Assembly (NCBI GenBank): GCA_964477445.1
Contig: CAYZED010000004.1
Coordinates: 62,001-126,000 of the forward strand
DNA: 64,000 nucleotides
Direction: 5' to 3'
Source of the DNA: CAYZED01 sp964477445
GTDB lineage: Bacteria > Bacillota > Clostridia > Lutisporales > Lutisporaceae
The translations under genes were made by a program, and so were the position numbers. Of this stretch, positions 33,509 through 42,511 are shown one piece after another. The first letter of the stretch is position 1; every line of letters starts with the position of its first letter. The notes below the pieces were generated by a model. The model did no database searches. It saw only the letters and a program-made list of their open reading frames with translations, and was not told the DNA's origin.

Positions 33509-35797
33509 ATGAGTAAGAAATTTGATATAGCTAAGAATTTTTATCCTGAAGCTATAATGCCACTAGTTAGTAATTTGATGATTCAACCAACCTTCCTTGA
33601 AAATGGAGATTTTTATTATAAGGAAGAGTTTTTTGATGGTGAAGTGAAGAAATTTAAATATGTTTTGGTCAAAAATGGAACTGGCGAAAAAACCGAGCTT
33701 TTTAAGCATGCTTCATTGGCTGAGGAATTAAACCGTATTGACGAAAAACAGTGCAAGGATAGCGAAAAAAGTGAAAATACCGAAAAATCGGCTGCCTGTT
33801 CTGAAAAAGCTATCGATCCATATTTACTTCCAATAATTATAAAAAATATCAGCGGAGACACTTTAATTTTCTCGAACGATGGGAAAGATTACAAACTCCA
33901 TGCCGAAAAAATCACTATTATTGGCGACTCGCTTTCCACGAATTATGTAGTTTCACCAAATGGAAAAAAGGCTGCTTTTGTCAAAAAACATGACCTTTAT
34001 GTTTTAGATATTGAAACTAATAAAGTCTCTAGGCTAACTAATGATGGATCGAAACATAATGCTTATGCCTCTCCTTTTGAGGGAGATACCATGTTATTAG
34101 CAAATAGAGCAATGAATTTTGTTCCACCTTGCAATGTAAAATGGTCACCAGACAGTAAATATCTCATAACTCAAAAAATAAACGAAAAAAAATGTCGCGA
34201 CATGCATTTACTAAAAAATGTTGTTAATGAAGGCGATATGGCTCCGGTTCATATAAAGTATAAATTCGCTTTTCCAGCAGATAAAGAAATTCAGTTATCT
34301 GAACTTTATGTAATAGATGTAAATGCTAGACACGTAAATAAGTGCGATATTCCTCCTTTTCATCCTGGAATTATAAACGTCATAAAGGATAGTTCAGGTG
34401 GTGCAATCTGGTCTTTCGAAGGTAAAAAAGTTATTGCCTTTTCCATCTCACGCGATAGAAAAACGGCAAATTTCTATGAAATTGAACGAAAAACAGGAAA
34501 ATCACGATTAATTTTTACTGAAGAAACAGATACCTTCTTGTTCTTTGATTTTGAACATATGTCTGGTACTTCGACTCCATATGTTGATCCAAATTCAAAA
34601 AATCTCGTTCATTTCTTTGAAAAAGAAAATGTACTTCTTTTTGTTTCTATAAGAGATGGACACCGTCATATATATAATTACGACGTTGAAAATGCTGTTC
34701 TAAGAAATCAAGTCACGAAAGGAGATTTTGAAGTAGCCCACATAGTAAATTATGACGTTGAAAAAAAAACTATTTACTTTATGGCTGCCGCTGTGGATAA
34801 AAATGAGGATCCATATCACGACAAACTTTACAGTATCAAAATCGACGGAAGTGAAATGAAATGCCTAAGTCCAGAATCAGGAACTCATTACGCTAATCTA
34901 TCTTTTGACAATAAATATTTTACAGATGTCTTTTCAGATGTTAACACTCCGAATAAATTAGTTTACAAAAAAATATCTGGTGAAACCATTTGTGAATTAG
35001 TTACTGGTGACATATCCAGATATGAAGCTGTTGGCTACTCAAAACCTATTCCATTTAAGTTAAAAGGGGCGGATGGAGAAACTGATGTTTATGGAATTAT
35101 GGTTCTGCCACCTGATTTTGATGAAAACAAAAAATATCCTGTCGTAGAATATCACTACGGCGGAACACAAACATCCATCGTACCTCACGAATTTGCACAA
35201 GCTACGATAAACACGATGGCTCAACCAGTTTCAAAAATGGGCTTCATCAGTATTACTATAGACGGTCGCGGAACTCCTGGCCGCGGAAAGAAATTCCATG
35301 ATTTTGCACATAAAAATCTAAAATGTTGCGCTGGTTTAGTGGACCACGTAGCAGTTTATAATCAACTTTGTGAGAAATATAAATTTATAGATAAAGATAG
35401 AATAGGTATTTTCGGACATTCTGGCGGCGGGTATGGTTCAGTTCATGCCTTGATTGATTTCCCAGAAACATATAAATGTGCAGTGGCTTCGGGTGGGAAT
35501 CACGTTAATGAAATATATATATCTGGTTGGTCCGAATTATTTATGAATCTCTATGAAAAAGACCTTTGGGCTGAACAGAGTGTAGAAAAAATCGTCTCAA
35601 AACTCGAGGGCAAACTCTACTTAATTCATGGTGAGCTTGATGATAACGTTCACCCCGCTCAAACAATGAGATTAGCTGATGCTCTTATAAAGGCCGATAA
35701 AGACTTTGATTTCCTGATAATGCCGAATATGCATCACGCTTTAACAGGAGATTATATCAGAAGAAGAACTCTAGAATATTTTGAAAACAATCTGTAA
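33509..35797 (+). CDS. S9 family peptidase, DPP-IV-like
   Basis: A 762-residue serine peptidase of the prolyl oligopeptidase clan. The N-terminal ~480 residues form the expected beta-propeller (repeats such as WSPDSKYLI and VSPNGKKAAFV), followed by an alpha/beta hydrolase domain with TIDGRGTPGRGKKFH, the nucleophile GIFGHSGGGYGSVHAL (Ser about residue 639), the aspartate in LIHGELDDNVHPAQTM and the catalytic histidine in MPNMHHAL. No signal peptide is visible, so it is probably cytoplasmic. It is co-transcribed with the amidohydrolase upstream. Confidence 0.9.
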   Translation: MSKKFDIAKNFYPEAIMPLVSNLMIQPTFLENGDFYYKEEFFDGEVKKFKYVLVKNGTGEKTELFKHASLAEELNRIDEKQCKDSEKSENTEKSAACSEKAIDPYLLPIIIKNISGDTLIFSNDGKDYKLHAEKITIIGDSLSTNYVVSPNGKKAAFVKKHDLYVLDIETNKVSRLTNDGSKHNAYASPFEGDTMLLANRAMNFVPPCNVKWSPDSKYLITQKINEKKCRDMHLLKNVVNEGDMAPVHIKYKFAFPADKEIQLSELYVIDVNARHVNKCDIPPFHPGIINVIKDSSGGAIWSFEGKKVIAFSISRDRKTANFYEIERKTGKSRLIFTEETDTFLFFDFEHMSGTSTPYVDPNSKNLVHFFEKENVLLFVSIRDGHRHIYNYDVENAVLRNQVTKGDFEVAHIVNYDVEKKTIYFMAAAVDKNEDPYHDKLYSIKIDGSEMKCLSPESGTHYANLSFDNKYFTDVFSDVNTPNKLVYKKISGETICELVTGDISRYEAVGYSKPIPFKLKGADGETDVYGIMVLPPDFDENKKYPVVEYHYGGTQTSIVPHEFAQATINTMAQPVSKMGFISITIDGRGTPGRGKKFHDFAHKNLKCCAGLVDHVAVYNQLCEKYKFIDKDRIGIFGHSGGGYGSVHALIDFPETYKCAVASGGNHVNEIYISGWSELFMNLYEKDLWAEQSVEKIVSKLEGKLYLIHGELDDNVHPAQTMRLADALIKADKDFDFLIMPNMHHALTGDYIRRRTLEYFENNL

Positions 35798-35806
35798 TTT
35801 TATTGA

Positions 35807-35854
35807 AAAAGTGGTTGTGACATTAATTCAAAAAACCAATGTAACAACCACTTT
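35807..35854 (+). terminator. Terminator between convergent S9 peptidase and cheY-like genes
   Basis: AAAGTGGTTGT pairs with ACAACCACTTT around a long 25-base loop. T runs are short on both strands; it probably serves both genes. Confidence 0.6.
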
Positions 35855-35856
35855 CC

Positions 35857-36216
35857 TTACCCTAGTATTCCTCTTACTTTACCTAGCAATTCATCCTTTT
35901 TTATCGGCTTCGAAACATATTCTTTCGCACCTGCAAGTATAGCCTCATTCATTCTCCAAGCATTAACTTCTGTCGACATTAGTAGTACTTTCGCGTTTTC
36001 GTCTAGACTTACGATTTTTCGAGCTGCTTCTATACCATTTTCTTGAGGCATAATTACATCCATCAGCACTAAGTCAGGCAAAAGTTCTTTATATTTTTTT
36101 ATAGCGTCTTTGCCATTCGTTGCTTCTCCAATAATTTCATATCCATTTTCAACTAACATCGCTTTAACAGTAGCTCTTATAAGTTTTGAATCGTCAACTA
36201 GTAAAATCTTGTACAT
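35857..36216 (-). CDS. CheY-like single-domain response regulator
   Basis: A 119-residue receiver domain: KILLVDDSKLIRATVKAML (acidic pocket), the phosphorylated aspartate in LVLMDVIMPQENG (Asp about residue 52), LLMSTEVNA (Ser in the Thr position) and VSKPIKKDEL (conserved Lys). No output domain follows, so it works through protein contacts. There is no kinase next to it; candidate partners are the kinases at 42512-47078. The start is ATG after AGGAGC. Confidence 0.9.
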   Translation of the reverse strand: MYKILLVDDSKLIRATVKAMLVENGYEIIGEATNGKDAIKKYKELLPDLVLMDVIMPQENGIEAARKIVSLDENAKVLLMSTEVNAWRMNEAILAGAKEYVSKPIKKDELLGKVRGILG

Positions 36217-36233
36217 AAAAATTAGCTCCTATC

Positions 36234-36310
36234 CCTATATATACTGGTTTTGTTTTGTTTAGTTTTATTTAGTTTTGTTTAGTTTTGTTTAATTCAATTT
36301 AATTTAATAC
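36234..36310. repeat. AT-rich near-tandem repeats of TTTTGTTTAG type
   Basis: About five imperfect 10-11-base copies (TTTTGTTTAG, TTTTATTTAG, TTTTGTTTAA) lie between the cheY-like and exonuclease genes. Low complexity; slippage is likely. Confidence 0.6.
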
Positions 36311-36320
36311 TAAAACTTAA

Positions 36321-36986
36321 TTATTTTTGTGCGAGTTCTAGTTCTATCTCAAGCTCCAATAGCTTTTCCCCAAATAAATCTCCAAGAGTCGTTCCTGTAT
36401 TATGTTCAATATCTATTCCAAAACTTTTTCTAAGTTTGTCTCTTCGTTCTGGAATAATTATATGTTTTATTAATCTGGCCGTATTATATGCGTCATCGCC
36501 TGCGTCATGCTGTTTTCCCTCAAAATCATAACCCGTAATATACAAGGCGTTAGATAAGCTCATTCTTTTTTTTAGCCCGCATAACCCCTTAAAAATAGCC
36601 TGCAAATCACTCCATTTTTTATATGGAAGTAATTTTTCGTCATCAATATTTTTCACAGTACACTCGTTTATAAACTGTGATTTATCATCTGGTCCCCAAG
36701 CAAATATTCTGCACTTATCACCCATCCAATTTGAAAGTTTCTCCAATGCCGATTCGAATTGATCAGCATCTTTAAGATCCTCCCATTTCAAGCCTGTTAT
36801 CTTCATGCATTTTTCTGATATAGAATTAACAAAAATAGGCCTAACATTCAAACTAAATCTCTCTGATGGTTCTAGTTCGTCATTAAGCTTAACTGCTCCA
36901 ATTTGAATAATCTCTCTGCATGGTGCTTCTATTCTGTCCCTATTACTCCAACAGGTCATCTCGAAATCAATAAGTACCGCTGTCAT
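36321..36986 (-). CDS. DEDDh 3'-5' exonuclease, KapD/ERI-like
   Basis: A 221-residue exonuclease of the DnaQ superfamily. Exo motifs are VLIDFEMTCW (DxE, residues ~7-9), FAWGPDDKSQF (about 94) and QHDAGDDAYNTARL (His and Asp of motif III, about 160). The N-terminal IDFEMTCW and the Cys/Trp-rich context resemble KapD and eukaryotic ERI1-type 3'-5' exonucleases. It acts on RNA or DNA 3' ends; the substrate is unknown. It is transcribed alone on the minus strand. Confidence 0.87.
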   Translation of the reverse strand: MTAVLIDFEMTCWSNRDRIEAPCREIIQIGAVKLNDELEPSERFSLNVRPIFVNSISEKCMKITGLKWEDLKDADQFESALEKLSNWMGDKCRIFAWGPDDKSQFINECTVKNIDDEKLLPYKKWSDLQAIFKGLCGLKKRMSLSNALYITGYDFEGKQHDAGDDAYNTARLIKHIIIPERRDKLRKSFGIDIEHNTGTTLGDLFGEKLLELEIELELAQK

Positions 36987-37106
36987 TTTTCACTTCCCGC
37001 ACATTTCATGTTCATCGTTTTCGAAAAAGTATAGTTCCCTTTACTGTAAAAACTTTATTTCATTAATTCGCAAAACTAATATAACATAGTTTTTGATTAA
37101 ATAAAA

Positions 37107-37128
37107 GGAGAGTGCTAATACACCCTCC
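37107..37128 (-). terminator. Terminator after the TM1266-like gene
   Basis: On the minus strand GGAGGGTG/CACTCTCC (one mismatch) with a 6-base loop is followed by TTTTATTT, 15 bases past the stop codon. Confidence 0.75.
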
Positions 37129-37142
37129 AAATAATTCAACAT

Positions 37143-37391
37143 TTAAATTTCCATGCTCACAGCTTTCAGGCCTTCTATATTATTCAAAGCTTCTTCCATG
37201 ACCTTATGTTCATCTTTTCCACCTTGTAGCTGGATCATAATCAATCCTTCGTCAGAGCATTCATCGGCAGTTTCATGTAACCCTAGTCTCACTTTTACGA
37301 CGCAACCGTATTCTGTTAAAACGTTTTGAATTGCTTGAGCCTTAACTCTTCTGTTATTCACTCTAAGCGCCATTATTGTTGTTATTGCCAT
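37143..37391 (-). CDS. TM1266-like ACT-domain protein (iron-only hydrogenase system regulator family)
   Basis: An 82-residue ACT-fold protein. The start MAITTIMALRVNNRRVKA and the central VRLGLHETADECSDEGLIMIQLQG are typical of the small family named putative iron-only hydrogenase system regulator. I use the ATG at 37391, which follows GGAGG; the frame extends 16 codons further without a better site. A complete HydABC hydrogenase operon lies 10 kb away in this window. Function is inferred only from family naming; it might bind an amino acid or metal. Confidence 0.8.
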   Translation of the reverse strand: MAITTIMALRVNNRRVKAQAIQNVLTEYGCVVKVRLGLHETADECSDEGLIMIQLQGGKDEHKVMEEALNNIEGLKAVSMEI

Positions 37392-37601
37392 GATTTTACC
37401 TCCTAAATTTTTTTGAATTTGTGACTTAATATTTTTCACTCGTGATTTTATTGCTTTTTTTCTGTAATACTATTATATCATTTGTTTTGCAAAATAAATA
37501 ATACTATGTTATCATGTTTACAAAATATCCCATTCGACAAGTCGACTTTGCTGCATTTGATAGCAGTAATTACTAGAATATATTGAAATGAAGGAGAGAA
37601 T

Positions 37602-38330
37602 ATGTCATCAGATTTTGAAATAAATAGTTTAATCGAAAATAAATTTTGTAATAAAACTCGGAATTATCATACAGGCCGCAGAGAGCGAGTACGAGATAGA
37701 TTTGTAAATGAGGGACTAGATGCTTTTGCTGAACATGAAATTCTTGAACTCTTGCTTTTCTATAGTATACCGATGAGGGACACTAATGTTTTGGCGCACA
37801 AAATGATTGGGGAATATGGCTCGCTAGCAAATTTGATGGAGGCACATCCTAAAGAATTAGTAAACCGGTTTAATGTCAGCTCCCAAACTGCAACTTTGAT
37901 TTCCTTAATACCCTCTGTTTCTAGAGCTTATCAAAAGAGTAAATCTGGGGAAAAAACCTTGCTCGACAGCTCCACTAAAGCTGGAGAATATATAAAAAAC
38001 CTATTTATTGGTTATTCTTATGAGGTGTTTCAGATGATTTGCCTTGACTCACGAAACCGAGTAAACTTTGCTAGCGTCATCCAGGAAGGCACAATAAATG
38101 AAGCGGCTGTCTACCCTAGGATTGTTGTTGAAACGGCTTTAAGACACCAAGCAGTCAGTGTTATCATAGCCCATAACCATCCCGGCGGAAGTACTCAACC
38201 ATCAAGTTCTGATTTAGCAGTTACAAAAAAAATAAAGACGGCACTTGACTCCATCTCTATCCGTTTAATTGATCATATTATTGTTACGAGTGATACTTTT
38301 ATTAGTTTGGCTGAGAAAAATCTAATCTAG
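37602..38330 (+). CDS. radC: RadC family JAB-domain protein
   Basis: A 242-residue protein with the RadC layout: N-terminal helix-hairpin-helix-like region (HEILELLLFYSIPMRDTNVLAH; ELVNRFNVSSQTATLI) and a JAB/MPN metalloprotease-like domain with the JAMM motif IAHNHPGGSTQPSSSDLAVTK (His-x-His and Asp, about residues 188-203). Once linked to DNA repair, the family role is unsettled. The start follows GAAGGAGAG. It converges with the ProC-like gene. Confidence 0.9.
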   Translation: MSSDFEINSLIENKFCNKTRNYHTGRRERVRDRFVNEGLDAFAEHEILELLLFYSIPMRDTNVLAHKMIGEYGSLANLMEAHPKELVNRFNVSSQTATLISLIPSVSRAYQKSKSGEKTLLDSSTKAGEYIKNLFIGYSYEVFQMICLDSRNRVNFASVIQEGTINEAAVYPRIVVETALRHQAVSVIIAHNHPGGSTQPSSSDLAVTKKIKTALDSISIRLIDHIIVTSDTFISLAEKNLI

Positions 38331-38383
38331 TACTGGCAATGCAATTCCGGAAGGATTATTATCATTGCCTGTTCTCACGATGC

Positions 38384-39202
38384 CTAGTTCTCGCTTATGG
38401 AATCTTGAATAAATCTGCTCTTTGTGAGCGTTTTGATAAAAACATTATCAAAATGAGTTGGAAACTCATCGCGTATTACCTTTACACCCTCTTCTGTTAT
38501 TCCGCCTTTGGTAGAAACTGAAGATATAATTTCTTCCAGTCCCATATTTTGTTCAAATAAAAGCTTAGCAGTGCCATAAACCGTTCTTAGAACCATTTCC
38601 TCTGCGTCTTTTTCTCCTATACCACTGACTCGCATTCCCGCGGCTACTAATTCTTGTAATAATGAAGCCATTATCCCGGGACCACAACTTGTTAAAATAG
38701 TAGCCGCCTCGAAATCTTCCTCTGGTATTACTTTTATGGTGCTAATCAATCTAAAAAGTCCTTCAATGTATTCTTCGTCATCTTTTCCCACGAATTCATT
38801 ATGACAAATAAGTGAAATTCCTGATTTAACCTCAGCCGCAACACTTGGGACGACCCTTGTAACACCAATAGAAGGCATCACTTCAGCCATAGCATCCATG
38901 GTCACACAAACTGCCAAAGAAATTATTCTAGTTCGCTCATCAACGAACGGTTTTATTTCCTCTAACACGCTCAACATATCGTATGGCTTAACGCTAATAA
39001 AGATGTAATCAGCTTTTTCCGCCACTTCTGTGTTACTGCTGAATATGTTAATTTCCGACCATTTTTCTTTTAATCCTTTTATTTTTTCAAATGTACGATT
39101 TGAAATAAAGATATCTTTCGGTTCAACAATTCTAGCCTTTAAAAACCCCTTCACTAGCATACTACCCATATGTCCAAATCCTATGAAACCCAATCTCGAC
39201 AT
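38384..39202 (-). CDS. Pyrroline-5-carboxylate reductase-like protein (ProC/ComER type)
   Basis: A 272-residue NAD(P)-binding protein: LGFIGFGHMGSMLVKGFL (Rossmann motif, residues 4-21), ISVKPYDMLSVL (about 70), ISLAVCVTMDAM, RVVPSVAAEV where ProC has RxMPN, and a C-terminal dimer helix region with SSVSTKGGITEEGVKVI. The VVPSVAAEV replacement favours the ComER-like branch over housekeeping ProC. Its ATG overlaps the stop codon of the decayed HD-GYP gene upstream (TAATG), so translation was coupled to that operon. Confidence 0.78.
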   Translation of the reverse strand: MSRLGFIGFGHMGSMLVKGFLKARIVEPKDIFISNRTFEKIKGLKEKWSEINIFSSNTEVAEKADYIFISVKPYDMLSVLEEIKPFVDERTRIISLAVCVTMDAMAEVMPSIGVTRVVPSVAAEVKSGISLICHNEFVGKDDEEYIEGLFRLISTIKVIPEEDFEAATILTSCGPGIMASLLQELVAAGMRVSGIGEKDAEEMVLRTVYGTAKLLFEQNMGLEEIISSVSTKGGITEEGVKVIRDEFPTHFDNVFIKTLTKSRFIQDSISEN

Positions 39203-40411
39203 TAATCTTCCTCCTCGGCGGTTATCTCCTTGAACTTTTCTATGAAGATATCCACAAGCATTGAGTCAAAATGCTTATCTTTTTGCTCTTTAATATACGT
39301 TAAAGCCTCTTCAACATTACTTGCTTCTTTATACGGTCGTTTATGTGACATTGTGTCAAAAACATCTATTATTGCCATCATTCTTGCGTAAAGTGGTATT
39401 CCTCTTCCCTTAAGTCCTCTTGGATAACCCGTCCCATCTATTCTTTCATGATGATTATACGCGATTTCTGCTGCAATACGCAAGATTTCTAAATCTGATT
39501 TCAATAAAATTCTATAGCCAATACTTGCATGTGTCTTGGCAATTTCAAATTCTTCTTCAGTTAATTTGCCAGGTTTTTTTAAAATCGAATCCGTAATGGC
39601 TATTTCCCCAAAGTTATTATTATCTCTTTTTGAGATGAAAAAATCATATTGTTCAAAATATAATTATCCAACGCAACAGAATAACTTGATAAGAACAACT
39701 GAATTAATTCAAAATCATATATTTCCTTATTTCCCTCAATATAAATATAGTTACTTTGATTATTGTGCCCACTATTCCTAATCAAAAAACCATCTCCGAC
39801 GAAATCAACAGCCTTTTCTTTGTCTTTATTAGTTAGCATCCAGTCATATATTTCTTTAAGTGAAGTAATCGAATTAATACTCTTCCCAATATAATCTGTA
39901 TACTTTCCAGTACCAGCGACTATGGTTAATACATCACTCTGATTCAAAGTCACAAAACCGCTATTCTTTGGCAAAGCTTCATTGTCACTTATATACATCA
40001 TTTCTGGAGTTTCTTGATAAAACCCAGATAACTGATCTAAAATGCTAGTTAAAAAATCTGATAATGTATTATGAGTAAAAANNNNNNNNNNTTTGATCTT
40101 ACTCTGGATAAACGCTGTGGTTTCTATAATTTTTTCGAGACCTTTCCTGTATTTATCTAGTTTAATCAAATCGCGATAACTTCTAAGTGTTGAAATCAAA
40201 GTGGTATGAAGCCTGTATGGTTATCCTCCATAACAACATCCTGAAATAGAATCGCGGCATCTGGATTTCGCCTTAATACTTCTTTTGTTTCGTGTCCTGT
40301 GAATGTATCTATAATCTCTAAGCTATATCCCTCAAATTCAAAATTTTTCAGAATCATCTTAGTGATAGTGTGAACCTCAGGATCATCATCCGATATTATT
40401 ACTTTATAGCT
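39202..40411 (-). pseudogene. Decayed paralogue of the receiver-DUF3369-HD-GYP regulator
   Basis: The fragments align in order with the intact regulator at 40942-42510. The receiver domain begins ISDDDPEVHTITKMIL, breaks off after VVMEDNHTG, and resumes out of frame at RLHTTLISTLRSYRD (near 40199), so ~50 residues are lost. A second deletion near 39601 joins ITLG directly to KIAITDSILKKPGKL in another frame, removing ~55 residues including the HDIGK metal site. The C-terminal part with NHHERIDGTGYPRG is open to 39202. A ten-N gap lies at 40082-40091. It cannot make an active phosphodiesterase. Confidence 0.85.
40082..40091. other. Assembly gap (ten N) in the decayed HD-GYP gene
   Basis: A scaffold join. 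The 21 bases to its right (40092-40112) have no counterpart in the intact paralogue, where the flanking codons are nearly adjacent, so this join may be chimeric. Confidence 0.75.
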
Positions 40412-40860
40412 TCCAAAAACACTTTCACATTTTATATTCCCACCTAATTGATTCCTAACAATATTATAAACTAAAGTTAGCCCCAGTCCACCACTTGTTT
40501 CCACTCTGTTAGTAGTAAAAAACGGCTCGAAAACTCTTCGTAAATCTCCCTCTGGTATACCATTTCCATCATCGGAAATTGACAAAATTATGAAATTTCC
40601 TTCGCGAAATGCTGATATTTCAATTGTTCCAGTGTCTCTCCCTTTGAAACCATGAATTATTGAGTTTAGAACAAAATTGAAATAAGAATAAGAATAACAT
40701 TGGTTGAAGAGGCCTCGAGTAGATCATTTTGTAAAATTACCACTCCCATGTAAACATATAGGCTCAACAAAAACAACTCTATAATGAAAAACATTAATAG
40801 TATAAAAATAGATAATGTTAAACTTCTATATGAATATCTATAATTTTTCATAAAACACAC
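40411..40860 (-). pseudogene. Decayed paralogue of the histidine kinase
   Basis: The frame from 40860 encodes one N-terminal membrane segment (FILLMFFIIELFLLSLYVYM) and then runs, out of frame, straight into the ATPase N box (FNFVLNSIIHGFKGRDTGTI), followed by ISDDGNGIPEGDLRRVFEPF and GGLGLTLVYNIV. The HAMP and histidine-phosphotransfer regions are missing compared with the kinase at 42512-43798. At 40411 the kinase end (CESVFG) is fused directly to the receiver domain of the next gene (SYKVIISDDD). It cannot autophosphorylate. Confidence 0.85.
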
Positions 40861-40941
40861 CTCCTGGGAGGTTCATTTGAAATTATAAGTCAATATAATA
40901 GTATTTAACTTAAAAACAATACAATTACTTTATCCCATTAT

Positions 40942-42510
40942 CTAGAAATTTTCTTCCTCTGCTGTTATATCATCAAAATTCTCAACAAAAATATCTACCA
41001 GCATAGGATCAAAATGTTTATCTTTCTGTTCAATAATGTAATCAAGCGTTTCCTCATAAGAACTCGCTTCTTTGTATACTCTTCTGTGCGAAATTGCATC
41101 AAAAACATCAACAATCGCAAGCATTCTGGCATATAACGGAATTCCTCTTCCTTTTAGTCCTTTTGGATAGCCCGAACCATCGACTTTTTCATGGTGATTC
41201 ATTGCAATTTCAGCTGCAATTTTTAGTATTTCTAAATCTGATTTTGCGAGTATTCTGTGTCCAATATAAGAATGAGTTTTAACAATTTCAAATTCTTCAA
41301 AGGTCAGTTTTCCTGGTTTCTTTAAAATAGCATCAGGTATTGCTATCTTTCCAATGTCGTGCATGGTACTCGCCACCTTAAGCTTTTCGCATTCGCTATA
41401 AGAGAATCCAAGGTGTGTCGCTAATTTATACATCATAGAAGAAATTCTTCTTACATGACTTCCTGTTTCATCAAAGTGTTTTTCGACTACTTCTCCAAGG
41501 GTTATAATAATTTCCTTTTGGGTTGAAAAAATCATATTGTTCAAAATATAATTATCTAGTGCTACGGAGTAATTCGATAAGAAAAGCTGAATCAATTCGA
41601 AATCGTAAATTTCTTTACTGCCTTCAATAAAAATATAGTTATTTTGGTGATTCACTCCATTGTTTCTAATAATAAAGCCTTTCCCAACGAAATCAACGGA
41701 GCTTTTCTTTTCATCATGAAGACTCATCCAATCTGAAACAACCTTTAAGTCAGGAACTGTCTTAATGTCTTTCCCAATAAATTGCGCATACTTTCCAGTT
41801 GCAGCCATAATAACGGGAATATTCCCTTGGTTCAATGTAACAAACCCATTTTTTTCTGGATATCCATCTCTGTTTATTATATATAGCATCTCTGGATTAT
41901 CCAGATAAAAACCAGCTAACTGGTCCAGTATACTCGTCAAAAAATCCGACAGTGTATTATGCGTAAACAAATTCGCACTAGTTTGTATGATTTTTTCCAA
42001 ACCTTTTCTATATTTATCTAATTTAGTTAAGTCTCGATAGCTTCTTAAAGTCGATATTAACGTAGTATGAAGTCTGCTAACTGTTAGTTCTGTTTTCAGA
42101 CGATAATCATTTATATCATAGTCTCGTATTACTTTGTCTTCAGGCGCCTCACCAGGCTGACCCGTTCTTAGCACGATTCTAGTAATCGTATTTTTTAGAT
42201 TATTTCTTAAGTATTCAACAACTTTCAGCCCTGTGTGACTCTCTTCCATAACTACGTCTTGAAAAAGTATCGCCGTATCTGGATTATTTCGCAGAATTTC
42301 CTTTGTTTCTTCTCCAGTATATGCATCCAAAAAAATCAGCGAATGGCGTTCAAATTCAAAATCCTTCAGTATCATCTTCGTAATAGTGTGAACTTCAGCA
42401 TCATCATCAGAAATTACAATTTTGTAACTGCCTTTGTATTCTTTTTTAACTTTTGATTCGTCACTTAAAAAATCAAGTTTAAGTTCAATTCCTTCCCACT
42501 TTTTATCCAT
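40942..42510 (-). CDS. Response regulator with DUF3369 and HD-GYP domains
   Basis: A 522-residue predicted cyclic-di-GMP phosphodiesterase. Order: a receiver domain (about 25-145) with VISDDDAEVHTITK and LFQDVVMEESHTG, a DUF3369 domain (about 165-335), and HD-GYP with VASTMHDIGKIAIPDAILKK (about 388), HSYIGHRIL and NHHEKVDGSGYPKGLKGRG (about 442). The usual phosphoacceptor aspartate is present within FQDVV. The ATG at 42510 overlaps the kinase stop codon, so kinase and regulator are translationally coupled. It is the functional copy of the decayed gene at 39202-40411. Confidence 0.9.
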   Translation of the reverse strand: MDKKWEGIELKLDFLSDESKVKKEYKGSYKIVISDDDAEVHTITKMILKDFEFERHSLIFLDAYTGEETKEILRNNPDTAILFQDVVMEESHTGLKVVEYLRNNLKNTITRIVLRTGQPGEAPEDKVIRDYDINDYRLKTELTVSRLHTTLISTLRSYRDLTKLDKYRKGLEKIIQTSANLFTHNTLSDFLTSILDQLAGFYLDNPEMLYIINRDGYPEKNGFVTLNQGNIPVIMAATGKYAQFIGKDIKTVPDLKVVSDWMSLHDEKKSSVDFVGKGFIIRNNGVNHQNNYIFIEGSKEIYDFELIQLFLSNYSVALDNYILNNMIFSTQKEIIITLGEVVEKHFDETGSHVRRISSMMYKLATHLGFSYSECEKLKVASTMHDIGKIAIPDAILKKPGKLTFEEFEIVKTHSYIGHRILAKSDLEILKIAAEIAMNHHEKVDGSGYPKGLKGRGIPLYARMLAIVDVFDAISHRRVYKEASSYEETLDYIIEQKDKHFDPMLVDIFVENFDDITAEEENF

Positions 42511-42511
42511 A

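Noticed and set aside
36234..36310. Regulatory iterons
   Set aside because: The repeats are almost pure T with irregular spacing; low-complexity slippage explains them better.
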